A stretch of DNA of 64,000 nucleotides from the NCBI RefSeq assembly GCF_009905375.1, contig NC_133648.1:304994565-305058564 (forward strand), read 5' to 3'. Made by a program: the position numbers and the translations under genes. Positions 47,030 to 58,974 of the stretch are shown one piece after another. Position 1 is the stretch's first letter. Each line of letters begins with the position of its first letter. Below the pieces are notes generated by a model. That model made no database searches. It was not told the origin of the DNA and saw nothing but the letters and a program-made list of their open reading frames with translations. This DNA comes from Apium graveolens (Eukaryota; Streptophyta; Magnoliopsida; Apiales; Apiaceae).

Positions 47030-50000
47030 GACGCTTTGTCGAAATGACAAAAAGTCTGGTGGGACGCCACCTAATCATGTGTTGTGTGCTATATAGTATG
47101 AAAGACTGACCATCATGAGTACAAATATGGTTGTCTAATTCATATCTAAATCATGATTCATTCTTTTTTCTTCAATCATGATTTGTTGATTTATGGATCC
47201 TTCCGATTGTTTCCTTGTACTCTTATTCCTTACAAAAGGATTTCCAATCAGAATCATATACACAAATTCCTTCTTGTGTAAGATCTATTCTTTGAATATT
47301 TTAAGAGGAAGTGAAATGACCCCGTATAGAAGATGGAGTTATGTGGACAATTGCAAGCCAATAAATGATGGACATTTATGTACATAGAAGAAGTATTATG
47401 CCGATAATATGGTTGTTGTGAGGACATCAAATAAGAAGTGGAAATTTGTATACATGCTACGTTGCAAGTAGGAGATTTTGGCGTGAATTGGAGTAGTTAG
47501 CGAACCGTTTGAGGTCAATTAACTAGAGAAATAAGAAAGTAAAGTTGCGTATATCGGATAAGGCAAATGAATGATTGGACAATGGAAGCGAATGAAGAAA
47601 TTTTTAATAATAACTAGATAATCGATTAATGCGTTGTGAAGATGAAGCATACCTCATATTTGTCATGAAGGTTCAAGATCGAAGAAATGCTAGTTACGAA
47701 CAAACTTTGAGTGTGTTCATCAAGGAATGGTTGGGTTTTCCCCACTCAAGTAAGTGAGTTATGGTAAATTTAATGCTTATAACTGGGTCAACAAAGAAGG
47801 TTCACTATGGAAAGACATAAGGGGGATGAAAGTATGGTGGTTTGACTGCAATAATTTTTAAGAAGTGATGCTTTTAAAAGTAAATGAATTCTTTTACAAG
47901 ATTATAATAATATTGATTAAGACCACGTGCTGCTTATCGGAAGTTGAACAAGTTGACTAATGAGAATAAGTGTATGTTTTCAAGGATGGATAAATTGTTA
48001 ATTAGAGATCTTGAATTGAAACACGAACTAGAAGAATTCTAGAATAATTTATAATTGTACTCGGTAGTGATATTCCGTTATAATCAGAAAATATGAGAAA
48101 AAGGTATGGTATAATAATAATTGTTCGCTATAATCTGAAGTTGAACTAGAGACATGGGTTGTACTGATTAATATTACATGAGGTGGTGAAATGGTGAGTT
48201 TAGAAAGTGGCGGTAGACTGGTATATTTGAGGGTTGATTGTTGGTTGTTTGATTGATTATTGGTTGTTTGATTGATTGTTGGTGTCGGCTTGAGCCCGAC
48301 TGGTAGTCAATAATATAAAGGAGATGCTGCCCAAATTTTTCGGAAAATACCCTACACTTAAAAAAAAATAAAAAGTATACTTCCTTGTGTTATTGATATT
48401 CATGTTGATACTCCAAACAATTGTGATCTCGGTTCTTGAAAGAGATTGTTACAACCATTTCGACTATATATAATTGGTCTTTGATTTCATTTAGCTAGTC
48501 ATCACTTGGTGCAATTGATCAATTAAGTGAGTTAATTGGTTAATTTACCAATTAATGGCCAGTTAGAGGGAAATCGATTCCAATTAGATTAAGTCAAATT
48601 TTGATATGACTTTAAAATCCGAAATCAAAGAAATGAGGAATTTGGAGAAGGTAAAGACACCAGTAGAATTTAGAAATTGCTGCAAGTATGTGAGGCTTTA
48701 CTTGGATAAATATGCCCTTTATAATGGACAAAGGAAATAAAAAGTTATTTGTAGGGACAAGTGAGAAGAATGTTATCAAGAACTAAAGATTTAAGATAGA
48801 GCAAGGAGAAGGAAGGAAGGAAATGAAGAAGGGAGGTGGAATAAAAAAGAGATTAATAACTACGCCAATATGGATTTTATCAGACAATCAAAGAGATTTT
48901 ATGATCTGTAATAAAGTTTTATTAAAGAGCATCATGTTTCTAAATTGTTTTGATAATCATACAATAAATGATTTATCCAGTTTCTCTTCTTTGGATAGAA
49001 GGTGAGATACAGTTTTAATTTAGTTTCTGATTGATATTGATACTTAGGTTGTTGTTAAATATCAAAAGTGGTATTAATATAGATGATTGATGTTTACTTC
49101 AATATGGGATGTAGTGAGCATCAAAGTTCGTATTGATATCTAATTTGATATGACATCAAAATGAGTATTAATATCGAGAGTTCGGTTTGGAATGAGCTAT
49201 GAGAATGAGGAACAGAGAAGAGGAATCAAAAGGGTGATAAATAAACCTTATAAGATGCCAGGATATAGGTAAGATATGGGCAATATGAAAGACATAAGTA
49301 AGGTAAAAAATTTAGGAAATATTTGTAAATTGAGATAGGGAATGCATCCCAGGAGTACTATCAAGTACTGAAGGCTAAAAGAAATTATTTAGTGACCAGA
49401 CGTGAAGAGAAAATGGGAGAAAACATGTAAATAAATGTTATACCTACCCAAAAATTAAGGCGAGACATCAAAAGCTAGATGGATACATTTTTCCAGGAGA
49501 CGTCGTAGTGAAATCACCTGAGAACTAAAGGTGAGAAAAGCGTTAATTGCATCATTATCGATAGGTTATTCAAACCTAATCATTCTCTTTTATTAATAAA
49601 TAGTTCATCCAATAAGTGGGTTAGTTGTTGCTTGAAGAAATGATGGTACATCATCAGATCCGGAAATTTATGGTAAATGATCAATATTGTTTGATGTGAG
49701 ATTTGACATGAGTATTCAGAATATGATGAATTATGTCAAACCAGAATAGTATATACCACTCCTAGATGAACGGGCATTAAGTAAGGCGGAACTAAAAGAT
49801 AGGAATTTGGCTATGATAACTCAAGGGATTCAAGCTACTCCGGGAATATGATACGAGACATAGATGTCAAAGAAGATGTTCTGATGGTATGACACAAAGA
49901 AAAAATAAACGTTATATGTGACTAGACGTCAAGAAAAGCATTGCAGTCAGTTTCGTATGAGAATTTCTTAGAACCAAAACAAATGATAATATGGGTTAGA

Positions 50001-50620
50001 ATATGCGGGTAATGCCTCCAGGTTAGTGCATTTTCTTCAAAAAAGTAAGAAAGTTTCGCTCAACAAATATACTCGATTGTGATTCAAGGAAAATAAGAAA
50101 TGATGATAAGTTTGTGCGTCAATCATATTCAGTCGAGATTTTCTCGTTAATTTTTAATTTTGGAATAAATTTTGAGAAAGTTAGAAATCGAATACGCTAT
50201 GGGTTCAGTATATCATTAACATTCATGAGCGCGAATTACTAGAATTAGTAAGAAAAGATAATTAGTATGCATTATGTTGGTCCTTTTGAGACAGTAAAAT
50301 AGTCAGAATAAGTGTAGGTAAGTTGGCTTTACAGCCACACATTTAGCAGATTCATAAGGTATTTATATGTGTATACTCAGAAAGAGTAATTTAGCTCCAT
50401 TATATATAAAATGGAGACTTGAGTTGAGTTATATGAGCAACAGATAGAATACGATGTCAGCAAGAGGCTGTTAAGTAATGAGTGATGCTGTGAGTAAACA
50501 TTTATGAAAAGTTGTAAGGTTGAGGGATCAACGTGAGAAAATGGATGTGAGATACTTGGATATATCACTACCTGATCCTTAGTATGATTCTGAGGATGAA
50601 ATCCTTTTAAGGGGGGAGGA
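47030..50620 (+). pseudogene. pol: Decayed pol of the old chromovirus-like element
   Basis: Right part of the old internal region after the young insertion, starting with its TSD GACGC. Short pieces align with the intact Tekay pol in the right order. RAAYRKLNKLTNENK near 47922-47975 corresponds to the [14 protein letters not shown] stretch. KKRLITTPIWILSDNQRDFM at 48838-48905 corresponds to the RT/RNase H junction. IIDRLFKPNHS at about 49549-49581 corresponds to integrase [21 protein letters not shown] at about 50265-50300 corresponds to the IN C-terminus. Stops and frameshifts are everywhere between these. A PPT GGGGGGAGGA ends the region. Confidence 0.75.
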
Positions 50621-53600
50621 TGTAATATCCGGGATATCGCGTGTAATTATTTTTATCAATAAATGATTATATGATTATTATGTGAATTTTGGTGAATTAT
50701 CTGATGATTGATAGTTATATTTACATGTTTATATGTGATAAGATATGAGTGAGTTAATTCTAATATGTCCAGAATAAAATATAGATGATTGTGATATTTT
50801 TCTGGTAATTTTTGGATCGTTATATGATTTTATAATGATTTATAGATTTAATAAATATTTTCTGAATAATTACAAAACTATTTTATAAAACTAGGAATCG
50901 TCCGACTTCAACCGTTTTTACGTTTTTACAACCCGAAACTCTTCCAAAAAGTTCTTCCTAACCTAATCTGGTAATTCCAGACATTTTCCGTGTTTTGACT
51001 TTTTCGATCTGGATTGCGGTTTGACCCGTACGCGTCCCGGCGTATAATTTTCGACACGATAATCATTTCGGTGAATCAACAAAACCCGTATTCTCGAAAG
51101 ACGGGATATTAGGACATTATTTTCTTATAAAGTGTTTTATAAAAAGCCCGGTTTGGATAATTATCCAATACAAGTATCAAATCAGATCATTTTTGCAGTT
51201 ACTTAGCGGCTAAGTAACTAATTTATCGATCCAAAATGATCCAACACGAACCAATATTCCATAAATATATATAGCCCTTTTATTATTTAATTTTATTCGT
51301 ATAATCATAATCAGTCAGTAAAAATATAGTAAAATAGAGAGAAAACCATAATTAAATGTTACGTTCTTGAATATCAAACGCATAAACGAAGGCTATCGAA
51401 CTCCGATTCGGGCGTGCAATATATCAAATCGAAACTCTCGAAAAACTTTCTGAATCAATCATCCATTTTTGTGCAGAAATCAAGGTATTTTTCTTATTTA
51501 ATTATTTTATTTCAAATTTTTTATGGATTAAAATAGGAATTTTTGTTCTTGATATTGTTTGTGTGATTTGATGCTTGAATCATGTAGATCTTTTCTTCCT
51601 GATCATTTTGGTATATTATATGTTTAATTTGGAGTTCAATAACATGTTTAATTTTTAGTTTGATTTTCGAACATAAAATATTAGGGTTGAATGTTCTTGA
51701 ATGTTCTTAATCGAGATTTGGGAATTTTAAAATAATTGATTCTGGAGGGATTATGAAGTCAGGAATGAATCATACGCAGTCTAAGCATCGTTTTGATGTA
51801 TAATTTGTCAAGATTGGGTAGGTATCGAAGCAGCTCAACCTTTGGCCGGAAAAGCTCAAGCTTCGTCGATTTTAATGGCCATTTGGCCGGAATCATTAAA
51901 CGACGTCTGTTTTTAGAGATGTTGTTGTCTTGTTGTGTTTCTGGGCTGCTATCGAATGTTTGGGGACTGAAAACAAGTAAAAACCGAGCAGATTTGGGGG
52001 TCGATTGGGTTCGCCGGGAAACGGAACCTCGCTGGATTTTGCATTTTTTTCCGGTGGGTTCTTCAGTTTCTTGGTGACCCGTTTGGGTCGGTTTTTGACC
52101 CGGGGTTCGACCCGGTTTTAATCCTATAAAACCCAATTGCAAATTCTAAAATCTGTTTCTGCGTTCTTTTATTTAAAATTATTTTAAAATTCTATTTTAT
52201 TTTTAAAAATTCATTTTAAATTCTAAAAATCTATATTTAATTTTGAAAAATTACTTTTAATTTGAAATTAAATCATAATTATTTATTTAATTAATTTTAG
52301 TTGGTAATTAATTATTTAGTTAGTAAATTAATTTAAATATTAATTGATTAATTAATTTAATTAGTTATTATTTAATTTTAATTGATTATTTAATTAGATT
52401 TAATTATTTATTTGGATTTAAAAATTTTAAAAAATAGTTTTAAGCTTTAAAATATTATTTTAAATTATTTTCAAGGCTCGATAATTATTATAAAATTATT
52501 TTAAAGTCAGATTCGGGTGTTCAAACTATATTATTTAATTATAAAATGATTTAGAGTCTCATTTTAATTCTAAAAAATGTTAAAAAATTCGTATTAAATA
52601 CCTGGAAAATTATTTTAACCCTGAATCTTCCTCGAATAATTATTTTAATTAAATATCTTACGTGTTACGTGTTATATGTGATCTGATTGATGCATAATAT
52701 GACTGTATGTGCATTGTTTGACGGTTTTGTTTATAACTTTCAATCCGTACGTTGGATTTGGGTGAAACGAAGGATATATGAAAGCTTATGACGTCTATGT
52801 GACAATTAGAATGATATGAGGTAGAGTATTTATAGATATTTGTGATGTCTAGCAGTGTAAGCGATGCATAGGAAAGAAAGCCAGTGTTCCGTAAATAGAA
52901 CGGAAGCGTAGAAAGAGAAGGCAAGTGATTGATAAATAGAAGCAAGGCATAGAAAGAGAAGAAAAGTGATTGATGAGTAAAATTGTGAGATGAATACAAG
53001 TAAAGTTGGAAATCATATGTGATAAGAAAAGTACTTCTGAACCTTCTTCAAGATATATTGTAAATATTTTCGAACTTTCTCATAACATGTTGCTAGTATT
53101 CAAAATAAATCATGTTTTATATTACAAGCGCTTTAACTATTCATCCTTGAACCCTGATTTTTATTGATCTTGAGCCATAAGCCTTATTCTTCATAAACTA
53201 TTGATTGTTAAATTCTCAGATACGAGCCAGACATATACGATACTACTCCACAAATACATATCTACCACATACTAATTTCTGATATTGAATTGCTCGACAT
53301 ACCAACCCTTATGCCTTGTTTAACAGAAGACCAATCTTTGTAACCCTTGAACCCTTGGTCTTCTACTTTCTGATTCTTTCCTTGATTGAAAGCCAATCTT
53401 TTTAAATTCCTTGTTATACCTTCATGGTATTGTGAATCACCCTATGCCTCAAGATAAATGTTGTTTATGATTCATCTTATTGAACTACATTATTTATCAT
53501 ATTATTATTCTGGAATTGGATTGTTTTTAAATATGGACCAGATTCATGGTCGGACCAGATTTGTAGTCATAATAGGCCAATGTGTGCCTTTGATCCAGTA

Positions 53601-54162
53601 TATAGAGCAAAGATGGGAGCCTTGCTCGGGGTTAGTACATGACTGATCAGCAGTCTAATTTTGGTTTTTAAAATAAAAAGTGAATATCCAATTCTAATCA
53701 TTGCTTATCCAGAAACTTAATTCTTCTGAATCATTTCAATTGATCATTATTTAACCTCAATTATGATTACTATGACTTGCTGAGATAGTTAGCTCACTCT
53801 TGCAAACCTTTTTATGTTTTTAACAGTTGAAGAGGAAAATTGTTGGTAACGAGGATTTCCTGTCCGATGTGCGAACTAGGGTTCCAGGTTAAGTTGGATC
53901 GAGCTAGCAGGAGCTTTATATTATAGATGAGTTATGTAAGATGGTAAGAACGATATCATTATCAGTTGTAAGTTGAATTAGTTGGGTTTTGGTACGATGT
54001 AATAAAAAATAAGGTTGTGGCTTATTTTCATACTTGAACCTATTGCGATCCATGGTTGTGAAAAGAAGGGTCAATGCATATAATATTTTACATACAGGTT
54101 TATATATTTTGTGTGTGTGTTGTGAGCCCCAAACTTCTAACCCGAGTTTGGAGGGCGTCACA
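50621..54162 (+). repeat. 3' LTR of the old element
   Basis: About 3.54 kb starting TGTAATATCCGGG. The first 600 bp align with 28846 onward at moderate identity. The middle (51500-52650) is a very AT-rich variable part. The last 100 bp again match the end of the 5' LTR (CCCGAGTTTGGAGGGCGTCA against CCCAGATTTGGGATGTTACA). Confidence 0.75.
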
Positions 54163-54500
54163 CTCTGGACCAACCTCCGTGGAGGTTCTGGTCGGCCAGA
54201 TGTCACATTTGCGCAATCTTTAACAATCTCCGCCACCAGCCTTCTAAATAAAATTTGACACATATGTGAACTATAGATGCAGCATAGAAGTATCCAAGGC
54301 CCAACGGCTATAGAAAACTCATCATCAGGATCAATTACTTATAGACAAAATATAGTCAAGACTTTATATAATCAGCAAAGAGGATGGGGTAATAAAAATG
54401 AAAAACTAAATTAGAAAAATGCACACAACTCATAACTAAACATATTCAGACAAACCTCTAAATATGTGTTATCAAAGGCGGGCATAAAAAGTATCAGTCA
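54163..54500. other. Flank of the old element, nothing recognised
   Basis: No coding or repeat signature recognised. 54163-54220 is relatively GC-rich. Confidence 0.4.
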
Positions 54501-57287
54501 AGTTTCCTTCTATAAAATGTATGATTTGGGAAATATAGATTTTTTAGTTTTAGAAAGATAAAAATTAAGTATAAAGCGTTAAGGTTGAAGGAATTAAATT
54601 CAAGTATTATAAAAGAGGATTAATAAAGGAAAGAAAGATATTGAGAAGGTTTTAGGGAAACCCTAACAATAAGATCACAAATATATTCTCTAAAACGATC
54701 AACGAGAATAAGAGTTAAACGAGTCGTAAAACAATTAAATGATCAATGAACAAACGATCCCAAATATGTTCCCTCAAACGATCAAATGAGATCAAACGAT
54801 GAATAAATAACGTAACAAAAGGAAGCCGGATGAGGAAGAAATACTTGTGACAATTAGAGGAGCAAGGAGTGCAATATTTGGAACATCAATGTGAAACCAA
54901 ATTAGAAGATCAATCTTGATGACATCATTATCACCTTGATTAACAAACACTTGGAAAATGAATGAGGTAAGCAAGGTGATGTAAGCACTTTATTAAAGTA
55001 ACAAGCTAGATATTTACCAAGTAAATCACATTACTGATCAACAACCAAGCAAAGCAATCAACCCCTCCTTGAGAAAAAGCTATCAGCCACTTTTGGCAAG
55101 GAAGAAAATGGAGAAGTCAACTCAAGCATCCAAGATCCTAATTTACTGGTTCAAAATCTTTCTCTTGATTAGATAAAGGTAACCACCAAGTTTCATAGCT
55201 TTATATGGATGTTAACTTAGTCAAAAGTTCATAAAAGATGAACATGAATAGTGAATGAATAGTAACTTACATTTATTTTCTTGATTTTCATGAAAGATTA
55301 AGGTTTTCTAAGCATAGATCAAGGTTCATTTAGGATATACAAGCTCGTGTCTTATGTTAAGAAGCTTCAAGAAGGAAAGAATAAACTCTTACATTTGATT
55401 TATAGTAGAACTTTGTGTTGGGTTAGAGTTGTAAATGGCTAGTATGTTTTGTATGCTTTAAATGAACAAATAGAGATGTTGATTGGTTGGTTTGATGATT
55501 TTGGTTTTGAAAAAGTTTTGACCAGATTATAACATGTTAATATAGCTAAGTATCTTGAGTTATTGAATGAGTTGGTTTAGATTGGTTGTTGGATGTTTCG
55601 TAAATTTGGAAATCGTTAGTTTAAAGCCGTCTTAATGCCCGATTTTATCATACCTCTATTTGTGTGTAACTTTGGAGTTGAAAACCCCCCCGTTAAACAC
55701 CACTGCCATGATTAGTTATTCATGTTTTAAGCTTCAATTTGATGTATAGATGTGTTAATCGGATTTACGGTTTAGGAGAAACGATAAGATCCCGAATATG
55801 TTCCTTAACAATAAGATCCCGGATATGTTCCCTCGAAAGATCAAACAAGACTAAACGATGAATGAATAACGTAACAAAAGGAATCCAAATGAGGAAAAAT
55901 ACTTGTGACAATTAGAAGAGCAAGGAGTGCAACATTTGGAGCATCAATGTGAAACCAAATTAAAAGATCATGCACTTGGAAAATGGATGAGATAATCAAG
56001 GTCATGTAAGCACTTTATTAGAGTAATAAGCTAGATATTTACCAAGTAAATCACATTAGTGATCACCAACCAAGCAAATAAATCAACCCCCTTGAAAAAA
56101 AAAGCTCCCGGCTTCTTTTCGCAAGGAAGAAAATGGAGAAGTCAACTCAAGCATCCAAGATCCTAATTTAGTATTCTATAGTTCAAAAGTTTTCTCTTGG
56201 TTTTATAATGGTAACCACCAAGTTTTCATAGCTTTATATGGATGTTAACTTGGTCAAAAGTTCATAAGAAGATGGACATGAATATTTAATGAATAGTAAC
56301 TAACATTTATTTTCTTGATTTTCATGGAAGATTAAGGTTGTTTAAGCATATATCAAGGTTCATTTAGGATATACAAGCTCTTTTCTTGTGTTAAAAAGCT
56401 TTAAGAAGGTATAAACAAACTCTCACCTTCAATTTATTATAGAACTTTGTGTTGGTTAGAGTTATGAATGGCTAGTATGTTTTGTATGCTTTAAATGAAC
56501 AAAGAGAGATGTGGATTGGGTGGTTTGATGATTTTGGTTTTGACAAAGTTTTGACCAGATTATAACATGTTAATATAGCTAAGTATGTTGAGTTCTTGAA
56601 TGAGTTGGTTTGGATTGGTTGTTGGATATTTCGTAAATTTGGAAATCGTTAGTTTATAGCCGTCATAATGCCCGATTTTATAATACCTCTATTTTTTGTG
56701 TAACTTTGGAGATGTAAACCCCCCTGTTGAACCTCACCACTTCCATGATTAGTTAGTTCATCTTTTAAGCTTTATTTGATGTATATATGCATTAATTGGA
56801 TTTACGGTTTAAGAGAAATGATTGTTTTAAGTAATGATGTTTCACGAAACCACCCTTACCTTATATGTAACTTTGAAACTGTTTTTGAGACCTCTAATGT
56901 ACTTGTTAGATCATGAAACTTTTATGTAAAGTGTTAGAGGCAGTTAGAAGGGTCCTCGTGAAGGTTTCACATTAAAAAGATTATTTTCAATTTTATAAAA
57001 ATGATGGAGCCGAGGGTGTGCAAACGAGAATGTTAATCAATGACTTGAAAAAGAGAGTTAATAATATGAGAGTTAAGGTTTAGTTTCATAAGCGATCAAT
57101 GACTAATCCCGATTAATGTTATTATTTATAGATTATCGGACCAACCCGAGACCCACTACCACCCCTGGACAATCAGGCAAGTTTTCGAACCCTACTTACT
57201 GTTGTTATGATGATTACAAGTATATGCAATATCTTGCAATATAAATGCATGTGTGTTTTGAAAACGTATTCTTGTGATATTGTTGTC
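54501..57287 (+). repeat. Relic Tekay-family LTR with a ~1.04-kb internal tandem duplication
   Basis: Landmarks of the young LTR appear in the same order and strand. They include a GATTAAT/TTGAGAAGG block (54600-54660), AACGATCAACGAGAAT, ACGGTTTAGGAGAAACGA, ATGGTGGAGCCGAGGGT (57001-57020) and CAGGCAAGT...TACTGTTGTTATGATGA (57175-57215). The segment from about 54757 to 55785 is repeated at about 55786-56825: GATGAATAAATAACGTAACA recurs with a shift of about 1059 bp, and TTTACGGTTT with 1037 bp. At 57288 a SIRE-type LTR interrupts the relic before its 3' end, so the LTR exon region is not available here. Confidence 0.8.
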
Positions 57288-58712
57288 TGTTAGGTCCCAA
57301 TTTGTTTGTAGAAGGGGGGGTTGAATGCAAACAATACCGTTTCGTCGAATAAAATGCGGAATAAAATTGTGAAACAAAATTCAAGTTAAATAAAACTTTT
57401 ATTAAACTTGAAAGGTGTTACAACTACGGTATCGGTTACAAGGGATTAATCTCAAATCAATTATTACAAATTTAGAATAAATTCGACATGAACTTTTTCT
57501 ATTTTTGTAATTAAAAGATCAAATGCTAAAAGCGATTTGAGATTAAGTTCTAGGGATTTTAATCCGCTAGATAGATATACAAGAACAAGATAAGTATTTC
57601 TAGTTGATTGGATTTAACTTTACAATCTAGAAAATTGATCTTGAAGTTGCAGAATAGATGAAATATTTTTCTGCTGCTTTTTCTTTTGTTCTTGTGGTGT
57701 GTTCTGTTTGATTGCTTCATAAACAAAAAGTCTTCTGCTTCTTTTATCAAACAGCCGAGATGAATGAACTGCAATGACAATTCTTTGAACCAGCATGACT
57801 TTCGGTATGACAATTGATTGTCATACCGATTGTTACATAAGTACAATTCAGATTGTCTTGCAAAGATTAATAACAGATTTTTAATCTAATAAAAATTCTA
57901 ACAAGACAATTAAATGAATTAGCATGACTTTCGGTATGACTATTGATTGTCATACCGATTGTCATATTAATACAATCCAGATTGTCTTGCAAAGATTAAT
58001 AACAGATTTTTAATCTAATAAAAATTCTAACAAGACAATTAAATGAATTAGCATGACTTTCGGTATGACTATTGATTGTCATACCGATTGTCATATTAAT
58101 ACAATCAGTTTGCCTTGTTTCAATTTAAATAGATTTAAACCAATTAAAATTCTGTAATTCCTTAATATTAATTCTAAATTAATTAATCAATTTAATTCAA
58201 TTAATTAATAAATTAATCCTTGCAGATATAATTTATTTTCTTAATTAAATTATATGACTTAATTAATTAATGGAGAATTAATACTAACGCTGAGCAGCAA
58301 CCATTCTTCTGACAATCTTCTGAAAGTCACTGAGACTTATGAATCAATTCCGTCACTTCAATGCTGACACTCGATGTACTGTCTGGTTCATGAGTGACTA
58401 ACTTTCGTGACGTTTCTTCATGTCTTGACTCTGTTGTTCTGATTGAATCCTTGTAATAAATGATACCTTGACGAGATCTCTGTCACTTGATTGAATCCAC
58501 GATCTTGATTTATATCACTGAGGCATGATCAAATTCTTGAACTTCTTCCAGTGAATCTTCAAGTCTGCAGATGAACAATGTTTCTTTATTCTTTGACAGA
58601 TGTTACTTTGTGAGATCTCTCTGATGCTTGATCCACTATTTACTTATTACATTCTTATTTGAGTTGAGTTAAATACTCGAATAAACGAGTAGGCTATGAC
58701 ATATGCCTTTCA
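57288..58712 (-). repeat. SIRE-type 3' LTR
   Basis: 1425 bp, TGTTAGGTCCCAAT at the left and ATATGCCTTTCA at the right, so TG...CA on either strand. The right edge meets the PPT complement. It contains a 129-bp tandem repeat and hairpin modules (57794-58100). Confidence 0.88.
57794..58180. repeat. 129-bp tandem repeat with hairpin module
   Basis: CATGACTTTCGGTATGAC begins at 57794, 57923 and 58052, an exact 129-bp period; the third copy is partial. Each copy has the perfect or near-perfect inverted repeat GGTATGACAAT/ATTGTCATACC (57804-57827, 57933-57955, 58062-58085) followed by GATTGTCATA. The same hairpin recurs at 62824-63130 outside the LTR. Confidence 0.93.
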
Positions 58713-58723
58713 ATCTCCCCCTA
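58713..58723 (-). promoter_or_regulatory. Polypurine tract of the SIRE-type element
   Basis: The minus strand reads TAGGGGGAGAT directly before the LTR start TGAAAGG, the expected plus-strand primer. Confidence 0.88.
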
Positions 58724-58974
58724 TTTGCTTGTTAGACAATAACAACAAATACCTAGAGGATAACTCAACTAACAAATAAGAAAAAGATATAAACAGTAAT
58801 GTAAAGTAAATAGCAGAAAAGTTCTGGATTATATTTAACATTTTCCAGATTCCAAATGAAATTTACAAGTGAATACAAGATAGATGTTCCTCTAGCCTGA
58901 ACATATAACTACATTAGTCTATCTTGATTCATAACGCTCTAATCATATTACATTGAGTTTTGAGCTAATTGACT

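Larger units (their letters stand above)
28846..54162 (+). mobile_element. Old chromovirus-like LTR element hosting the young Tekay insertion
   Basis: LTRs start at TGTATAACGTCCGGG (28846) and TGTAATATCCGGG (50621) and end at GATGTTACA (32528) and GCGTCACA (54162). Both contain the early stretch TTTTTATCAATAAATRATTA and the block around CCCGTATTCTCGAAAG. A polypurine tract GGGGGGAGGA (50611-50620) abuts the 3' LTR. The internal part is 32529-33195 plus 47030-50620, interrupted by the 13.8-kb young element. No matching TSD is seen (TAGTA against CTCTG). The LTRs differ by many substitutions and indels, so this is much older than its guest. Confidence 0.8.

Noticed and set aside
28846..54162. 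A TSD for the old plus-strand element
   Set aside because: The flanks TAGTA and CTCTG do not match; mutation or rearrangement must be assumed, so no TSD is claimed.
57794..58100. CRISPR-like array because of regularly spaced palindromes
   Set aside because: Spacers are near-identical 129-bp tandem units within a plant LTR; there are no unique spacers and no cas genes.
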